Part shown: positions 36,264 through 44,590 of the stretch, in pieces
Layout: every line of letters begins with the position of its first letter
Numbering within the stretch: the first letter of the stretch is position 1
Assembly: GCF_024508315.1 (NCBI RefSeq)
Contig: NZ_CP101987.1
Coordinates: 124,001 to 188,000 of the forward strand
Origin: Cellulomonas xiejunii
GTDB lineage: Bacteria; Actinomycetota; Actinomycetes; Actinomycetales; Cellulomonadaceae
DNA length: 64,000 nucleotides
Direction: 5' to 3'
The notes under the pieces: model-generated
What the model saw: the letters and a program-made list of their open reading frames with translations, nothing else
Told to the model about the DNA's origin: nothing
Database searches by the model: none
Position numbers and translations under genes: made by a program

Positions 36264-37979
36264 GTGCCCGCTGCCCGACGCCTCCGCCCGGTGCGCGCCG
36301 CCCTCGCTGTCGCGCTGGGTCTCGCGCTCGTCGCCTGCACAGGCGGTGACCCGGCCCCCGGTCCCGGCACCCCGACGCCGACCGTCGACCCGGGCCCGCA
36401 GCCGGACGACGTCGTCGCGACGGCCGTGATCCCCGAGGGCGGCGTGGACCTCGAGCTGCGCGTGCACCCGCTCGTGCGCGCCGGTGAGCACGTGGTCCTG
36501 ACGCTCGACGTCGTCCCGCTCGAGGAGCTCGACGAGGACGTCCGCATCGGCGGCTTCGACGTGACGTCCTTCGTCGCGGAGGGGAAGGCGCCGGTCAACG
36601 TCCGTCTCTTCGACCTCGCCGCCGACGTGGTCCACCACGTCGGCGCCGACGCCGACGGGGAGCCCGTCGTCGCACCCGAGCGCTGGCACCGGATCAGGGC
36701 GGCGCACGGCACCCGTCTCCAGATGCCGTTCGCCGCACCGGCGGACGACGTCGCGGCGCTGTCCCTGCTGGTGCCCGGCGCCCCGCTGTTCGCCGAGGTG
36801 CCGATCATCGAGGGCGAGGTCCCCCCGGCCGCGCACCCGGACGACGTGGCCGCGGCCGCAGACGCCGCCGCGACGGCGGCCGCCCTGGCCTCCGCGAGCC
36901 CGTCGGCCACCCCCGACGTCGAGGAGGTCGAGCCGCCCGAGGAGCTCGACCTGGACGCCGTCGTCAGCGCGCCGACGTTCCCGCTGGAGTCGACGAGCGC
37001 CGAGCTCCACGGTGCCGTGCGCACCATCGAGTCCACCGAGCGGGTCGAGGTCACGCTCGGGTCCGACGTGCTGTTCGCGTTCGACTCGGCCGACCTGACG
37101 CCGGAGTCCGCGCAGGCCGTCGCGCTGGTCGCGCAGCGGCTCGCCGAGCGTGAGAAGGGCACGGTCGAGGTCGTCGGCCACACCGACGACCAGGCGGACG
37201 ACGCGTACAACCGCGACCTGTCGCGGCGACGCGCGCAGGCGGTCGCGGACGCGCTCGCTGCCCAGGCCGGCGGTGCCGGGCACCGCATGCGGGTCGACGG
37301 CCGCGGGGAGTCCGAGCCGGTCGCGGACAACACGTCGGACGAGGGGCGCGCGCTCAACCGGCGCGTGACCGTGTCGCTCACGTCGAAGGTCGTCACGCGC
37401 ACCGACGTCACGACGGAGGGTGAGCTCCCGGCGTTCGGGGCGCACGTCGGAGCCGCGGGGACGCCGCTGCGCGTGGAGACGGTGGCCCGCACGTGGGAGG
37501 TCGATGCGACGGCCCGCCGCGTGCACGGCCATGTGGTGGTCGACCTGACCGTGCACGCCGCGGACGACAAGGACGGGCTGGGCTGGGCGGTGGGCTTCCT
37601 GCGGGGGTTCTCCTCCCACCGCCCCGGCGGCACCGTCACGCCGCACGGCATCACCGCCCGCGGCACGGTTCTGCAGGGCGCGTCCCGGCTGTTCCCGCTG
37701 GACTACCGCGTCGGGGAGAACGAGTTGTGGCCCGACGGCGAGTGGTTCACCGCGTCGGACCTGGACGCCAGCTCGTGGATCGACGGCGGCCAGACCCGGA
37801 CGTTCTCGTTCGTGTACCCGCGTCTCGACGTCGACACCGTCGTGTTCCAGGCCGGGACGGGCGTCGCGTTCGACACCGACTTCCGCCTCGTCGACATCCC
37901 GGTCGCACCCGAGGTCGCCGCGCCCCGGGCCCCGGGCGCGTCCACCTCGAGCGCACCCCCGGACGACGCGACCCCCTGA
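36264..37979 (+). CDS. OmpA-domain lipoprotein, copy 2
   Basis: A 571-residue paralogue of the gene at 33647 with the same order. A lipoprotein signal ends LALVACTGG; then come the linker, QPDDVVATAVIPEGGVDLELRVHPLVRAGEHVVL, an Ala-rich insert (AAAADAAATAAALASAS, absent from copy 1), and the OmpA domain (DVLFAFDSADLTPESAQAV, GHTDDQADDAYNRDLSRRRAQ). The C-terminal domain ends FSFVYPRLDVDTVVFQAG. The start region and about 80 bases of 5' flank also resemble copy 1, so the duplication included the promoter. GTG start with AGGAGA upstream. Confidence 0.87.
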   Translation: MPAARRLRPVRAALAVALGLALVACTGGDPAPGPGTPTPTVDPGPQPDDVVATAVIPEGGVDLELRVHPLVRAGEHVVLTLDVVPLEELDEDVRIGGFDVTSFVAEGKAPVNVRLFDLAADVVHHVGADADGEPVVAPERWHRIRAAHGTRLQMPFAAPADDVAALSLLVPGAPLFAEVPIIEGEVPPAAHPDDVAAAADAAATAAALASASPSATPDVEEVEPPEELDLDAVVSAPTFPLESTSAELHGAVRTIESTERVEVTLGSDVLFAFDSADLTPESAQAVALVAQRLAEREKGTVEVVGHTDDQADDAYNRDLSRRRAQAVADALAAQAGGAGHRMRVDGRGESEPVADNTSDEGRALNRRVTVSLTSKVVTRTDVTTEGELPAFGAHVGAAGTPLRVETVARTWEVDATARRVHGHVVVDLTVHAADDKDGLGWAVGFLRGFSSHRPGGTVTPHGITARGTVLQGASRLFPLDYRVGENELWPDGEWFTASDLDASSWIDGGQTRTFSFVYPRLDVDTVVFQAGTGVAFDTDFRLVDIPVAPEVAAPRAPGASTSSAPPDDATP

Positions 37980-38028
37980 GCGGCGGCTTTGAGCGGCGGC
38001 CCTGAGCGGCGGCCCCGAGCAGCGGCCT
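37977..38028 (+). repeat. Four tandem 13-bp units at the stop of OmpA copy 2
   Basis: Units of the form TGAGCGGCGGCNN at 37977, 37990, 38003 and 38016 (the last is CGAGCAGCGGCCT) run from the stop codon into the decayed small-TM gene. They look like replication slippage at the duplication boundary. Confidence 0.7.
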
Positions 38029-38132
38029 CACGTCAGCAGCGGGTGGACCGCGAAGACCAGGCCCACGAGGGCGAGCACGGCACCTCGCCCGTCGCGCCTG
38101 AGTCGCTCTTCTGCGGCTCCGGCGGCGCGTGC
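38028..38132 (-). pseudogene. Remnant of a second copy of the small TM gene
   Basis: Reading the minus strand from 38132 to the stop at 38028-38030 gives a peptide ending ERLRRDGRGAVLALVGLVFAVHPLLT. This matches the end of the intact small protein at 35310-35453 (GAAIVLGVVVGLVYAIHPLVT). An in-frame TAG at 38133-38135 and the lack of an upstream start show the gene is broken. Its position after OmpA copy 2 mirrors that of the intact gene after copy 1. Confidence 0.66.
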
Positions 38133-38142
38133 CTATGATCCG

Positions 38143-39042
38143 ATGATGGGCGCAGGGGGACGGCGCACGATCCTGGTGACCGGTGCTGCCGGGCCGGCAG
38201 GGCGCGCCCTGGGCGCCCAGCTCGTGGGGCGTGACCCGGAGCTGAGAGCCGTCGGGGCGGACCTGAACCCGGTGCCCGTGACCGGTTTCGACACCGTCGA
38301 GGCGGTGCCGGCCGCCGGTGACCCGCGCTACGAACCGGCGATGCGCGACCTGATCGAACGTGTGGGTCCGGACCTGGTCGTCCCGACGGTCTCCGAGGAG
38401 CTGCCGCGGATCGCGGTCTTCGGGCGTGCCGCAGGCCTCGGCAGCGCGCTCGTCGGGTCGTCGGCGTCGGCTGCGGCCGTCGCGGGGGACAAGCTCCTGA
38501 CGATGTGGACGCTGGCGCGCGCGGGCGTCGCGGTCCCGGCCTTCGCCCCGGCGGACGTGTTCGCTTCCCCGGCGGTCGCGCTCGAGTGGGCCGGCGGACC
38601 CGTCGTCGTCAAACCCCGGGTCGCGCGCGGCGGTCGCGGTGTGCACGTGGTCGACCGACCGGACGACCCGGTGTGGGACCAGCTCGACGCCGCCTGGGTG
38701 GTCCAGGTGTTCGCACCGGCCGTGGAGTACAGCCCGCAGGTGTACCGCTCGCCGCGGACGGGCCGCACCGTCGTCGTCGTGCTGCAGAAGGCGGCGCTCG
38801 AGCACGGCCGGATCGGCAACGCGACGGCCGTCGAGCGTCTGCCCGACGGGTCCGCCCCGGACGTCGCCGCCCTCGCCCTGCGTACGGTCCAGGCCCTGGA
38901 CCTGGTGGGGCCGGTCGACATGGACGTGCGCCGCCTCGCCGACGGCGCGCCCGTGGTGCTCGAGGTCAACGCCCGGTTCGGGGCCGTGTCGGCGTCCGCC
39001 CCGCAGATCCTGGACGCAGTTCTCGACGACTGGCCGGGCTGA
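38143..39042 (+). CDS. ATP-grasp ligase-like enzyme
   Basis: A 299-residue protein. An N-terminal Rossmann-like domain (ILVTGAAGPAGRALGAQLV ... PDLVVPTVSEELPRIAVFG) is followed by an ATP-grasp fold: DKLLTMWTLARAGVAVPAF, GGPVVVKPRVARGGRGVHVV, AWVVQVFAPAVEYSPQVY, and the metal-binding LVGPVDMDVRR ... VVLEVNARFG. The arrangement resembles carbamoyl-phosphate-synthase-like ATP-grasp proteins that join carboxylates to amines. It is four bases upstream of the glycosyltransferase gene, so it belongs to the same operon; the substrate is unknown. Confidence 0.85.
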   Translation: MMGAGGRRTILVTGAAGPAGRALGAQLVGRDPELRAVGADLNPVPVTGFDTVEAVPAAGDPRYEPAMRDLIERVGPDLVVPTVSEELPRIAVFGRAAGLGSALVGSSASAAAVAGDKLLTMWTLARAGVAVPAFAPADVFASPAVALEWAGGPVVVKPRVARGGRGVHVVDRPDDPVWDQLDAAWVVQVFAPAVEYSPQVYRSPRTGRTVVVVLQKAALEHGRIGNATAVERLPDGSAPDVAALALRTVQALDLVGPVDMDVRRLADGAPVVLEVNARFGAVSASAPQILDAVLDDWPG

Positions 39043-39046
39043 CCCG

Positions 39047-40330
39047 ATGACCGTGGTCGTCGCACTGCTGACGTCGCTCGTGCTCGTCGTCGGTGCGTCG
39101 TTGCTGGTCGTGGGCCTGGTCCGCCTGGCCTTCGTCCCCGCGGCCCTCGTCTTCGAGGTCAGGCAGCGGCGCGCGACGCCGGGGCCTTCCGGCTGCGGCC
39201 CGCTCTTCACCGAGCCCCCGTCGGTCAGCGTCGTCGTCCCGGCCTACGAGGAGGCGCTGCTGATCGGCAACTGCATCGAGTCGATCCTGCGCAGCGACCA
39301 CCCGAGGCTCGAGGTCGTGTGCGTCGATGACGGGTCGTGCGACGGCACCTACGCCCGGATGCGCGAGCTGGCCGCCGCGGATCCCCGGGTGCGTCCCCTC
39401 CACCAGGAGAACGCAGGCAAGGGAGCCGCGCTCAACACCGGCATCGCGGCCGCGCGCGGTGAGGTGCTCGTGCTGGTGGACGCCGACGGGCTGTTCCGCC
39501 GCGACACCCTGACGCGCCTGCTCCGTGGCTTCCGCGACGAGCGCGTCGGCGCGGTGTGCGGCAACGACCGGCCCGTGAACCTCGACCGCGTCCTGACCCG
39601 GCTGCTCTCGCTCATCAGCCACGTCGGCACCGGGTTGATGCGGCGCGCCCTCGACGTCCTCGGGTGCATGCCGGTGGTGTCGGGCAACGTGGGGGCCTTC
39701 CGGCGTGACGTCCTCGAGCAGGTGGGCCCGGTCCGCACCGACACCCTCGGTGAGGATCTCGAGCTGACGTGGCGCGTGCACCGCGCCGGCTACCGCGTGA
39801 CGTTCACGCCCGACGCACTGGTCTTCGCCGAGTCGCCGTCGACCCTGCGCGGCCTGTGGCGGCAGCGGGTGCGGTGGGCCCGCGGGCTGCTGCAGGCGAC
39901 GGCGCTGCACCGCGGCATGATCGGCAACCCGCGCTACGGGCCGTTCGGGGTGTACCTGCTGTACAACACGCTGGCCCAGGTGGTCGCGCCCTTCCTGCAG
40001 GTGCTGGGCGCCGTCGTGCTGATCGTGCTGCTCCTCGTCCAGGGCACGAGCTGGCTGCCGTCCGACCTGTGGCAGTGGCTGCTGCTGGTCGGCCTGCCGC
40101 TGTCGTTCGTCCTGCTGGTCGCCGCCGTGCTCCTGGACCGGGCCCCGCGCGACCTGCGCTACCTGTGGACGGTGGGTCTGTGGCCCGTGTACTCGGCGCT
40201 CATGACCTTCGTCGTGCTCGACGCCGCGCGGCTCGAGCTGGGGAACGCGGAGAACAGATGGAACAAGCTGGAACGCAGCGGGACGGTGTCGGTGAGCGGT
40301 CTGGTCGAGGAGCACGGTCCTGGCTCGTGA
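39047..40330 (+). CDS. Processive family-2 glycosyltransferase (membrane synthase)
   Basis: A 427-residue membrane GT2. One TM (about 4-30) precedes the GT-A domain with SVVVPAYEEA, DDGS at 94-97, DAD at 145-147, GNVGAF, the catalytic GEDLELTW at 235-242 and QRVRWARG at 273-280. Three or four C-terminal TM helices follow. This full D,D,D,QxxRW set is that of hyaluronan/chitin/PNAG synthases, which polymerise and export a glycan. It is the core enzyme of the operon. No PilZ or c-di-GMP site is visible. Confidence 0.9.
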   Translation: MTVVVALLTSLVLVVGASLLVVGLVRLAFVPAALVFEVRQRRATPGPSGCGPLFTEPPSVSVVVPAYEEALLIGNCIESILRSDHPRLEVVCVDDGSCDGTYARMRELAAADPRVRPLHQENAGKGAALNTGIAAARGEVLVLVDADGLFRRDTLTRLLRGFRDERVGAVCGNDRPVNLDRVLTRLLSLISHVGTGLMRRALDVLGCMPVVSGNVGAFRRDVLEQVGPVRTDTLGEDLELTWRVHRAGYRVTFTPDALVFAESPSTLRGLWRQRVRWARGLLQATALHRGMIGNPRYGPFGVYLLYNTLAQVVAPFLQVLGAVVLIVLLLVQGTSWLPSDLWQWLLLVGLPLSFVLLVAAVLLDRAPRDLRYLWTVGLWPVYSALMTFVVLDAARLELGNAENRWNKLERSGTVSVSGLVEEHGPGS

Positions 40331-41478
40331 TGATCCTCGCCTCGCTCCTCGCCGTGGTCGTGGTCGCGGTCGTCGTGGCCCGCCCGTGGCAGGACGTCCC
40401 GCCGCCGTTACGGGCGCCGTCGCCGTCGCAGCCGCAGTCGCTGCGCTCGGTCAGCGTGGACTTCGGCATCGTGACCGACCCCGCGACGGACTGGGCGGCC
40501 CTCGACGCCCACCTCGACGAGGTCGGTGCCACGGGCGTCGACCTCAACGCCGGGCGCGTCGAGTTCACGGCGTTCGACTGGGCCGCGTACCCCGACGCGG
40601 CCGCCGAGCCCGGGGCCGACCACATCGCGCGCGCCGCACGGGCGCTGCGGCTCACCGGCGACGGCAGGCAGCGGGAGATCGGGCTCATCGTCGACGCGTA
40701 CGTCCCGGAGTGGATCGTGCAGGACCCGTCGATCGCAGGAAGGTCGGCCGACGGCACACCGGCGACGTACACGGCGTCGGCCGCGCAGCTCGCCCGGGGG
40801 CCGGTGGGGGACCGCCTGGTGGAGTACGTGGCGGCGCTGGGTGAACGCTACGAGCCGAGCCAGATCGCGATCACCGAGCTGTTCCTCGACATCAACTCGT
40901 TCGGGGACGACGACCTGGCGCTGTTCCGCGAGATGACCGGTGCGACGGACTGGCCGCGTACCGCCGACGGCCTGCCGGACGACTACGCCGACTCCGTGGC
41001 GGCGTGGCGCGCGGACGTCCTGGCAGGGCTCCTGGCGCGCATGCGGTCCGCACTCGACGCGGTGGACGGCGGCCGCGGCGCGGGGATCGTCCTGGCGATG
41101 GACGCGCGGGTCGACTTCGACGACCCGGCGAAGGGCTCCCCGGTCTCGGGTCAGCTGTACGACGTCCTGCTGCGCTCCGCCGACCGTCTCGTGCTGTGGG
41201 GCTACCTGTTCGGTCAGCGCCCGCCCACCGACATCTCCCGCGTGACCGCCGGCCTCGAGGAGGCCGGGTACGACATGTCGCGCTTCACCGTGTCCGTGGG
41301 CATGTGGGCACCGTTCTCGGTCGATCCGCCGGGGGTGCTGAGCGCCGACGTGCTGGCGCAGGCGGTCGAGCAGGCCGCGACCAACGGCGTCACCCACGTC
41401 AACGTGACGCCCGCGAGCCTGCTCACGGACGAGGACTGGGCGGCCCTGGCCGCGGTGTGGAACCCGGCGTCGAGCTGA
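40330..41478 (+). CDS. Membrane-anchored extracellular TIM-barrel-like protein
   Basis: A 382-residue protein. A TM anchor (MILASLLAVVVVAVVVARPW) is followed by a Pro/Ser linker and a globular domain with a barrel-like alternation: SVDFGIVTDPATDWAALDAHLDEVGATGVDLN, REIGLIVDAYVPEWI, SQIAITELFLDINSFGDDDLALF, GAGIVLAMDARVDFDDPAK and DRLVLWGYLFGQRPP. Strand-end acidic residues (TE, DAR) suggest a glycoside-hydrolase-like active site facing outward. I cannot place it in a named family; the C-terminal hydrolase domain of PgaB is an analogue by context only. The ATG overlaps the synthase stop (TGATG). Confidence 0.62.
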   Translation: MILASLLAVVVVAVVVARPWQDVPPPLRAPSPSQPQSLRSVSVDFGIVTDPATDWAALDAHLDEVGATGVDLNAGRVEFTAFDWAAYPDAAAEPGADHIARAARALRLTGDGRQREIGLIVDAYVPEWIVQDPSIAGRSADGTPATYTASAAQLARGPVGDRLVEYVAALGERYEPSQIAITELFLDINSFGDDDLALFREMTGATDWPRTADGLPDDYADSVAAWRADVLAGLLARMRSALDAVDGGRGAGIVLAMDARVDFDDPAKGSPVSGQLYDVLLRSADRLVLWGYLFGQRPPTDISRVTAGLEEAGYDMSRFTVSVGMWAPFSVDPPGVLSADVLAQAVEQAATNGVTHVNVTPASLLTDEDWAALAAVWNPASS

Positions 41479-41528
41479 GGTCGTGACCCGCAGCGCTCAC
41501 GGTCCGCTCACCGCCGACGCGCGGCCCG

Positions 41529-43280
41529 TCACGGTCCCGGCGTCGTCGCCTCCGTGAGGTCGGGGAGCACCACCTCGACCTGCGTGCCGCTCCCGAGCTC
41601 GCTGTCGATGGTGAGCCGCCCGCCGTGCTCGTCGACGATCGCCTGGACCAGGGAGAGCCCCAGGCCGACCCCGCGTACCCGGCGGCGCTTGGTGTCGCGC
41701 GTGCGATAGAAGCGCTCGGTGAGGCGCGACAGCTCGTCGGGCGCGATGCCCGCACCCTCGTCCACCACCCGGATCAGGGCCGTGCGCGCGCCGTCCGGCG
41801 CGGTGCCGGGGCGCACCTCGACGACGACCCGGTCGCCCGCGAGGCTGTGCTTCACGGCGTTGCTCACCAGGTTGTCCACGATCTGGGTCAGTCGTTGGGG
41901 GTCCGACAGCAGCGGCACCGGCCCGTCCGCCTGGACGTCGACCTGCACGCCGGCGGCGCGCGAGATGGGGGCCTGGCTGGTCACCGCGCCGCGGGCGACG
42001 TCCCCGACGTCGACCTCCTGGCCCGACACGGGCGCACCGACGACGACCTGGGCGCTTGCGAGCAGCTCGTCCACCAGGGAGCGCAGCCGGTTCGCGTTGC
42101 GTTCGACGACGTCCAGGTACCTGCTCTGCTCCTCGTCGAGCACGTGGTCGCCGGACCGGATCAGCTCGAGGTACCCGAGGATCGAGGCGAGCGGCGTGCG
42201 CAGCTCGTGGCTGACCAGGCCGATGAACTCGTCCTGCTGACGCTGCTCGTCGCGCCGCGGGGTGACGTCGGTGCCGACGAACAGGTAGCCGGCGGGCAGC
42301 GTCGGGCCCGCGTCGTCGAGCCCGGGCCGCAGGGTGGCGACGAGCTCCAGGAAGCGGATGGTGCCGTCGGCCAGGACGACGCGCCACTCCTCGACGTGCG
42401 TCCCGCCCTCGGCCGCGCGGCCGACGAGCCGGCGGAGCGGCACACCCACGTGGACGTCCTGCGGGGCGCCGGGGCGCAGGTCGTCCACGAGGTCGCCGAT
42501 CTCGCGACCGACGAGCTCGTGCACCGCACGTCCCAGGATGCGCGCGGCGCCGGAGTTGGCGGACAGGACGACCCCGTGGACGTCCGTCGCGATGATGGCC
42601 TGCTCGGTGGCGGCCTCGATGATGCTGCTCAGGGTGTCGCGCGACGCGCGCAGCTGCCGCGCCCGCACGTCGAGGGCGTCGCGCGCGCGCTGGAGCTCGT
42701 TGGCCTGCATCCGCGTGGCCTGCACGATGCCGTGGGCGCCCAGCACCGTCGGGACGATGACCAGCAGGGTGACGACCGCGTGCAGCAGCGGCTGCCTGCG
42801 GTCGACGTCCACGATCGCGGGCGCCAGCAGCACGACCGTGCACATCGCGAGCGCGACCACCGGTCCCCAGCGCTCGGGCCGCAGCGCGAGCATGCCCATC
42901 GGCAGGATCAGGAGGATGTCGAACTCGGCCATCGGCAGGCCCGTGCCGATGTCCAGCAGGGCGATCGCCGTCATCTGCGCGATCGGCGGGGTCGCCCGCC
43001 AGACGGGTCGCAGACGTCTCCAGGGCACGAGGATGCCCGCGAGCTGAGCGAGCGCGACCAGGAGGCCAGCCGTGACCAGCAGCGCCGGCCGCTCCGGCGC
43101 GACCGCGGACTCGACGACGACCAGCGACACCAGGATGGTCACCGTCGCCGGTGCCTGCCGCAGCGCGACGGCGTCCGGTGCGAGCCAGCCGACGGCGAGG
43201 CGGTCGAACAGGGCGCGCGTCACCGGGTCCATCGACTCGGTGCCCGACGAGGGTGGCCCCGTGCGCCGGGTCGCGGCCAT
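41529..43280 (-). CDS. PAS-domain membrane histidine kinase
   Basis: A 583-residue sensor kinase. About six TM helices (residues 40-200) with little extracellular sequence lead through a coiled coil (ELQRARDALDVRARQLRASRDTL) to a PAS domain (IIEAATEQAIIATDVHGVVLSANSGAARILGR). HisKA follows with the phospho-acceptor in FIGLVSHELRTPLASILGYLE, then HATPase boxes DNLVSNAVKHS, VDEGAGIAPDEL and VGLGLSLVQAIVDEHGG. Its ATG lies in the stop of the response-regulator gene (TGATG), so kinase and regulator are made together and must be partners. Confidence 0.93.
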   Translation of the reverse strand: MAATRRTGPPSSGTESMDPVTRALFDRLAVGWLAPDAVALRQAPATVTILVSLVVVESAVAPERPALLVTAGLLVALAQLAGILVPWRRLRPVWRATPPIAQMTAIALLDIGTGLPMAEFDILLILPMGMLALRPERWGPVVALAMCTVVLLAPAIVDVDRRQPLLHAVVTLLVIVPTVLGAHGIVQATRMQANELQRARDALDVRARQLRASRDTLSSIIEAATEQAIIATDVHGVVLSANSGAARILGRAVHELVGREIGDLVDDLRPGAPQDVHVGVPLRRLVGRAAEGGTHVEEWRVVLADGTIRFLELVATLRPGLDDAGPTLPAGYLFVGTDVTPRRDEQRQQDEFIGLVSHELRTPLASILGYLELIRSGDHVLDEEQSRYLDVVERNANRLRSLVDELLASAQVVVGAPVSGQEVDVGDVARGAVTSQAPISRAAGVQVDVQADGPVPLLSDPQRLTQIVDNLVSNAVKHSLAGDRVVVEVRPGTAPDGARTALIRVVDEGAGIAPDELSRLTERFYRTRDTKRRRVRGVGLGLSLVQAIVDEHGGRLTIDSELGSGTQVEVVLPDLTEATTPGP

Positions 43281-44347
43281 CACTCGCCCGAGCCGTGGTC
43301 CCCGGGGGTCGGCGTCCACTCGACGGCAGGTGCCGCCCGCACCTGCCACGCGACCGTCTCGCTCGCCCGGACGGTCTCGAGCGGCTCGACGTCGTCGGAC
43401 GTGCTGAACCGGGACCAGTAGCGCGTCGTCGCGCGGACCATGTCGGGCCGCATGTAGTCGCGGTGGGCCTGGGACTCGTACGCCGCGAGCATCTGGAGCT
43501 TGGTGTCGACGAACCCTGCGACGTCGACGAACCGGTTGGGCGCGAAGGCCACGGTCGACGACGGGCTCTGGAAGCACCACACGTTGGGCACCTGGCGGGC
43601 CGCGATCTCGACGGCCTCGTGCACCGCGCGGTGGTCCTGGTGGCGGTCGTGCGCGCTGTGCGTGTAGATCCGGTCGGGCTGGACCTCCTCGATGGTCCGC
43701 TCGATCGCGGTGATGATGCCCTCGGCGGGGACCAGGTGGGTGTCCGGGAAGTCGAGGTGGATGAGGCGGGCGCCCACGACGGCCGCGGCGGCGGCGGCCT
43801 CCGCCTGCCGGACGGTCGTGCTGCCGCCCACGGCTCCGCCGGACAGCGTGAGGATCACCAGGTCGTCGCCGGCGGCGCCGTGGGCGGCCAGCGTGGCGCC
43901 GGCGCCGATCTCGACGTCGTCCGGGTGGGCCCCCACCGCCAGGATGCGCTGCCGGTTGCTGGTGCGGCGCTCGCGGGCGACCTTCGCCAGCTCGGTGGCC
44001 CGCCGCACGACCTCCGCGGACGACACGGGCTTGACGAGGAACTCGTCGGCGGCCTCCCGCAGCGCCTCGACGGCGTGGTCGAACGTCGGGTACGCCGTGA
44101 CGACCATGACGGTGAGCGCCGGGTCGAGGCGGCGCGCCTCGGGGAGGATCTCCAGCCCGGAGCGCCCGGGCAGCTGGATGTCGGTCACGAGCACGTCGAA
44201 CGTGCTGCGGCTCAGCTCGGACAGGGCGCCCTCCGCGGTGGTCGCGACGACGACCACCATCCCCTCACGCTCGAGGGCGATCCGCAGGAGCTCTGCCGCG
44301 TCGGGGTCGTCCTCGAGGACGAGTGCGCGGTACCGGTCGTCTGGCAT
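43280..44347 (-). CDS. Response regulator with PIG-L/LmbE deacetylase output domain
   Basis: A 355-residue fusion. The receiver domain has acidic residues E12-D13-D14, phospho-acceptor D56 (FDVLVTDIQLPGRSG), T84 and K106 (DEFLVKPVSS). After a short linker, residues about 134-320 form a PIG-L/LmbE domain with AHPDDVEIG at 140-148 and HDRHQDH at 233-239, so the expected zinc ligands H141, D144 and H239 are present. There is no DNA-binding domain. Such enzymes remove N-acetyl groups from GlcNAc-containing compounds. Placement beside a processive glycosyltransferase operon suggests phosphorylation-gated glycan or precursor deacetylation (inference). Confidence 0.92.
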   Translation of the reverse strand: MPDDRYRALVLEDDPDAAELLRIALEREGMVVVVATTAEGALSELSRSTFDVLVTDIQLPGRSGLEILPEARRLDPALTVMVVTAYPTFDHAVEALREAADEFLVKPVSSAEVVRRATELAKVARERRTSNRQRILAVGAHPDDVEIGAGATLAAHGAAGDDLVILTLSGGAVGGSTTVRQAEAAAAAAVVGARLIHLDFPDTHLVPAEGIITAIERTIEEVQPDRIYTHSAHDRHQDHRAVHEAVEIAARQVPNVWCFQSPSSTVAFAPNRFVDVAGFVDTKLQMLAAYESQAHRDYMRPDMVRATTRYWSRFSTSDDVEPLETVRASETVAWQVRAAPAVEWTPTPGDHGSGE

Positions 44348-44470
44348 GGACCCCCCCGGGCCTCGACGTGTACGGCCCACTGTAGGAAGGGGGGCGCGGG
44401 ACCGCCCGGCGAGCGGGGCGCCTGCGCCCGTTGCCCGCCCGGCGGTCGATCCGCGCCCGGGAAGTCGTGG

Positions 44471-44484
44471 GATGTCGTGACATC
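44471..44484. promoter_or_regulatory. Palindrome in the divergent spacer before the M28 peptidase
   Basis: GATGTC-GT-GACATC has perfect 6-bp arms. It lies 107 bases upstream of the M28 peptidase start and 124 bases upstream of the response-regulator start on the other strand. Either gene could be its target. Confidence 0.5.
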
Positions 44485-44590
44485 TCAGGCGTGATCGTTC
44501 ACCGTGGGGCGAGACGTCGTCCGTGCATCCCGCGGGCGGCGTCGCCCCACGGCCGACCAGCCGCGGGTCCCGCGACGAAGGGACACCACA

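Noticed and set aside
38639..39046. N-terminal extension of the GT2 frame by 136 residues
   Set aside because: It lies inside the ATP-grasp gene in another frame, is Arg/Ser-rich, and the GT2 protein begins naturally with its TM helix at 39047.
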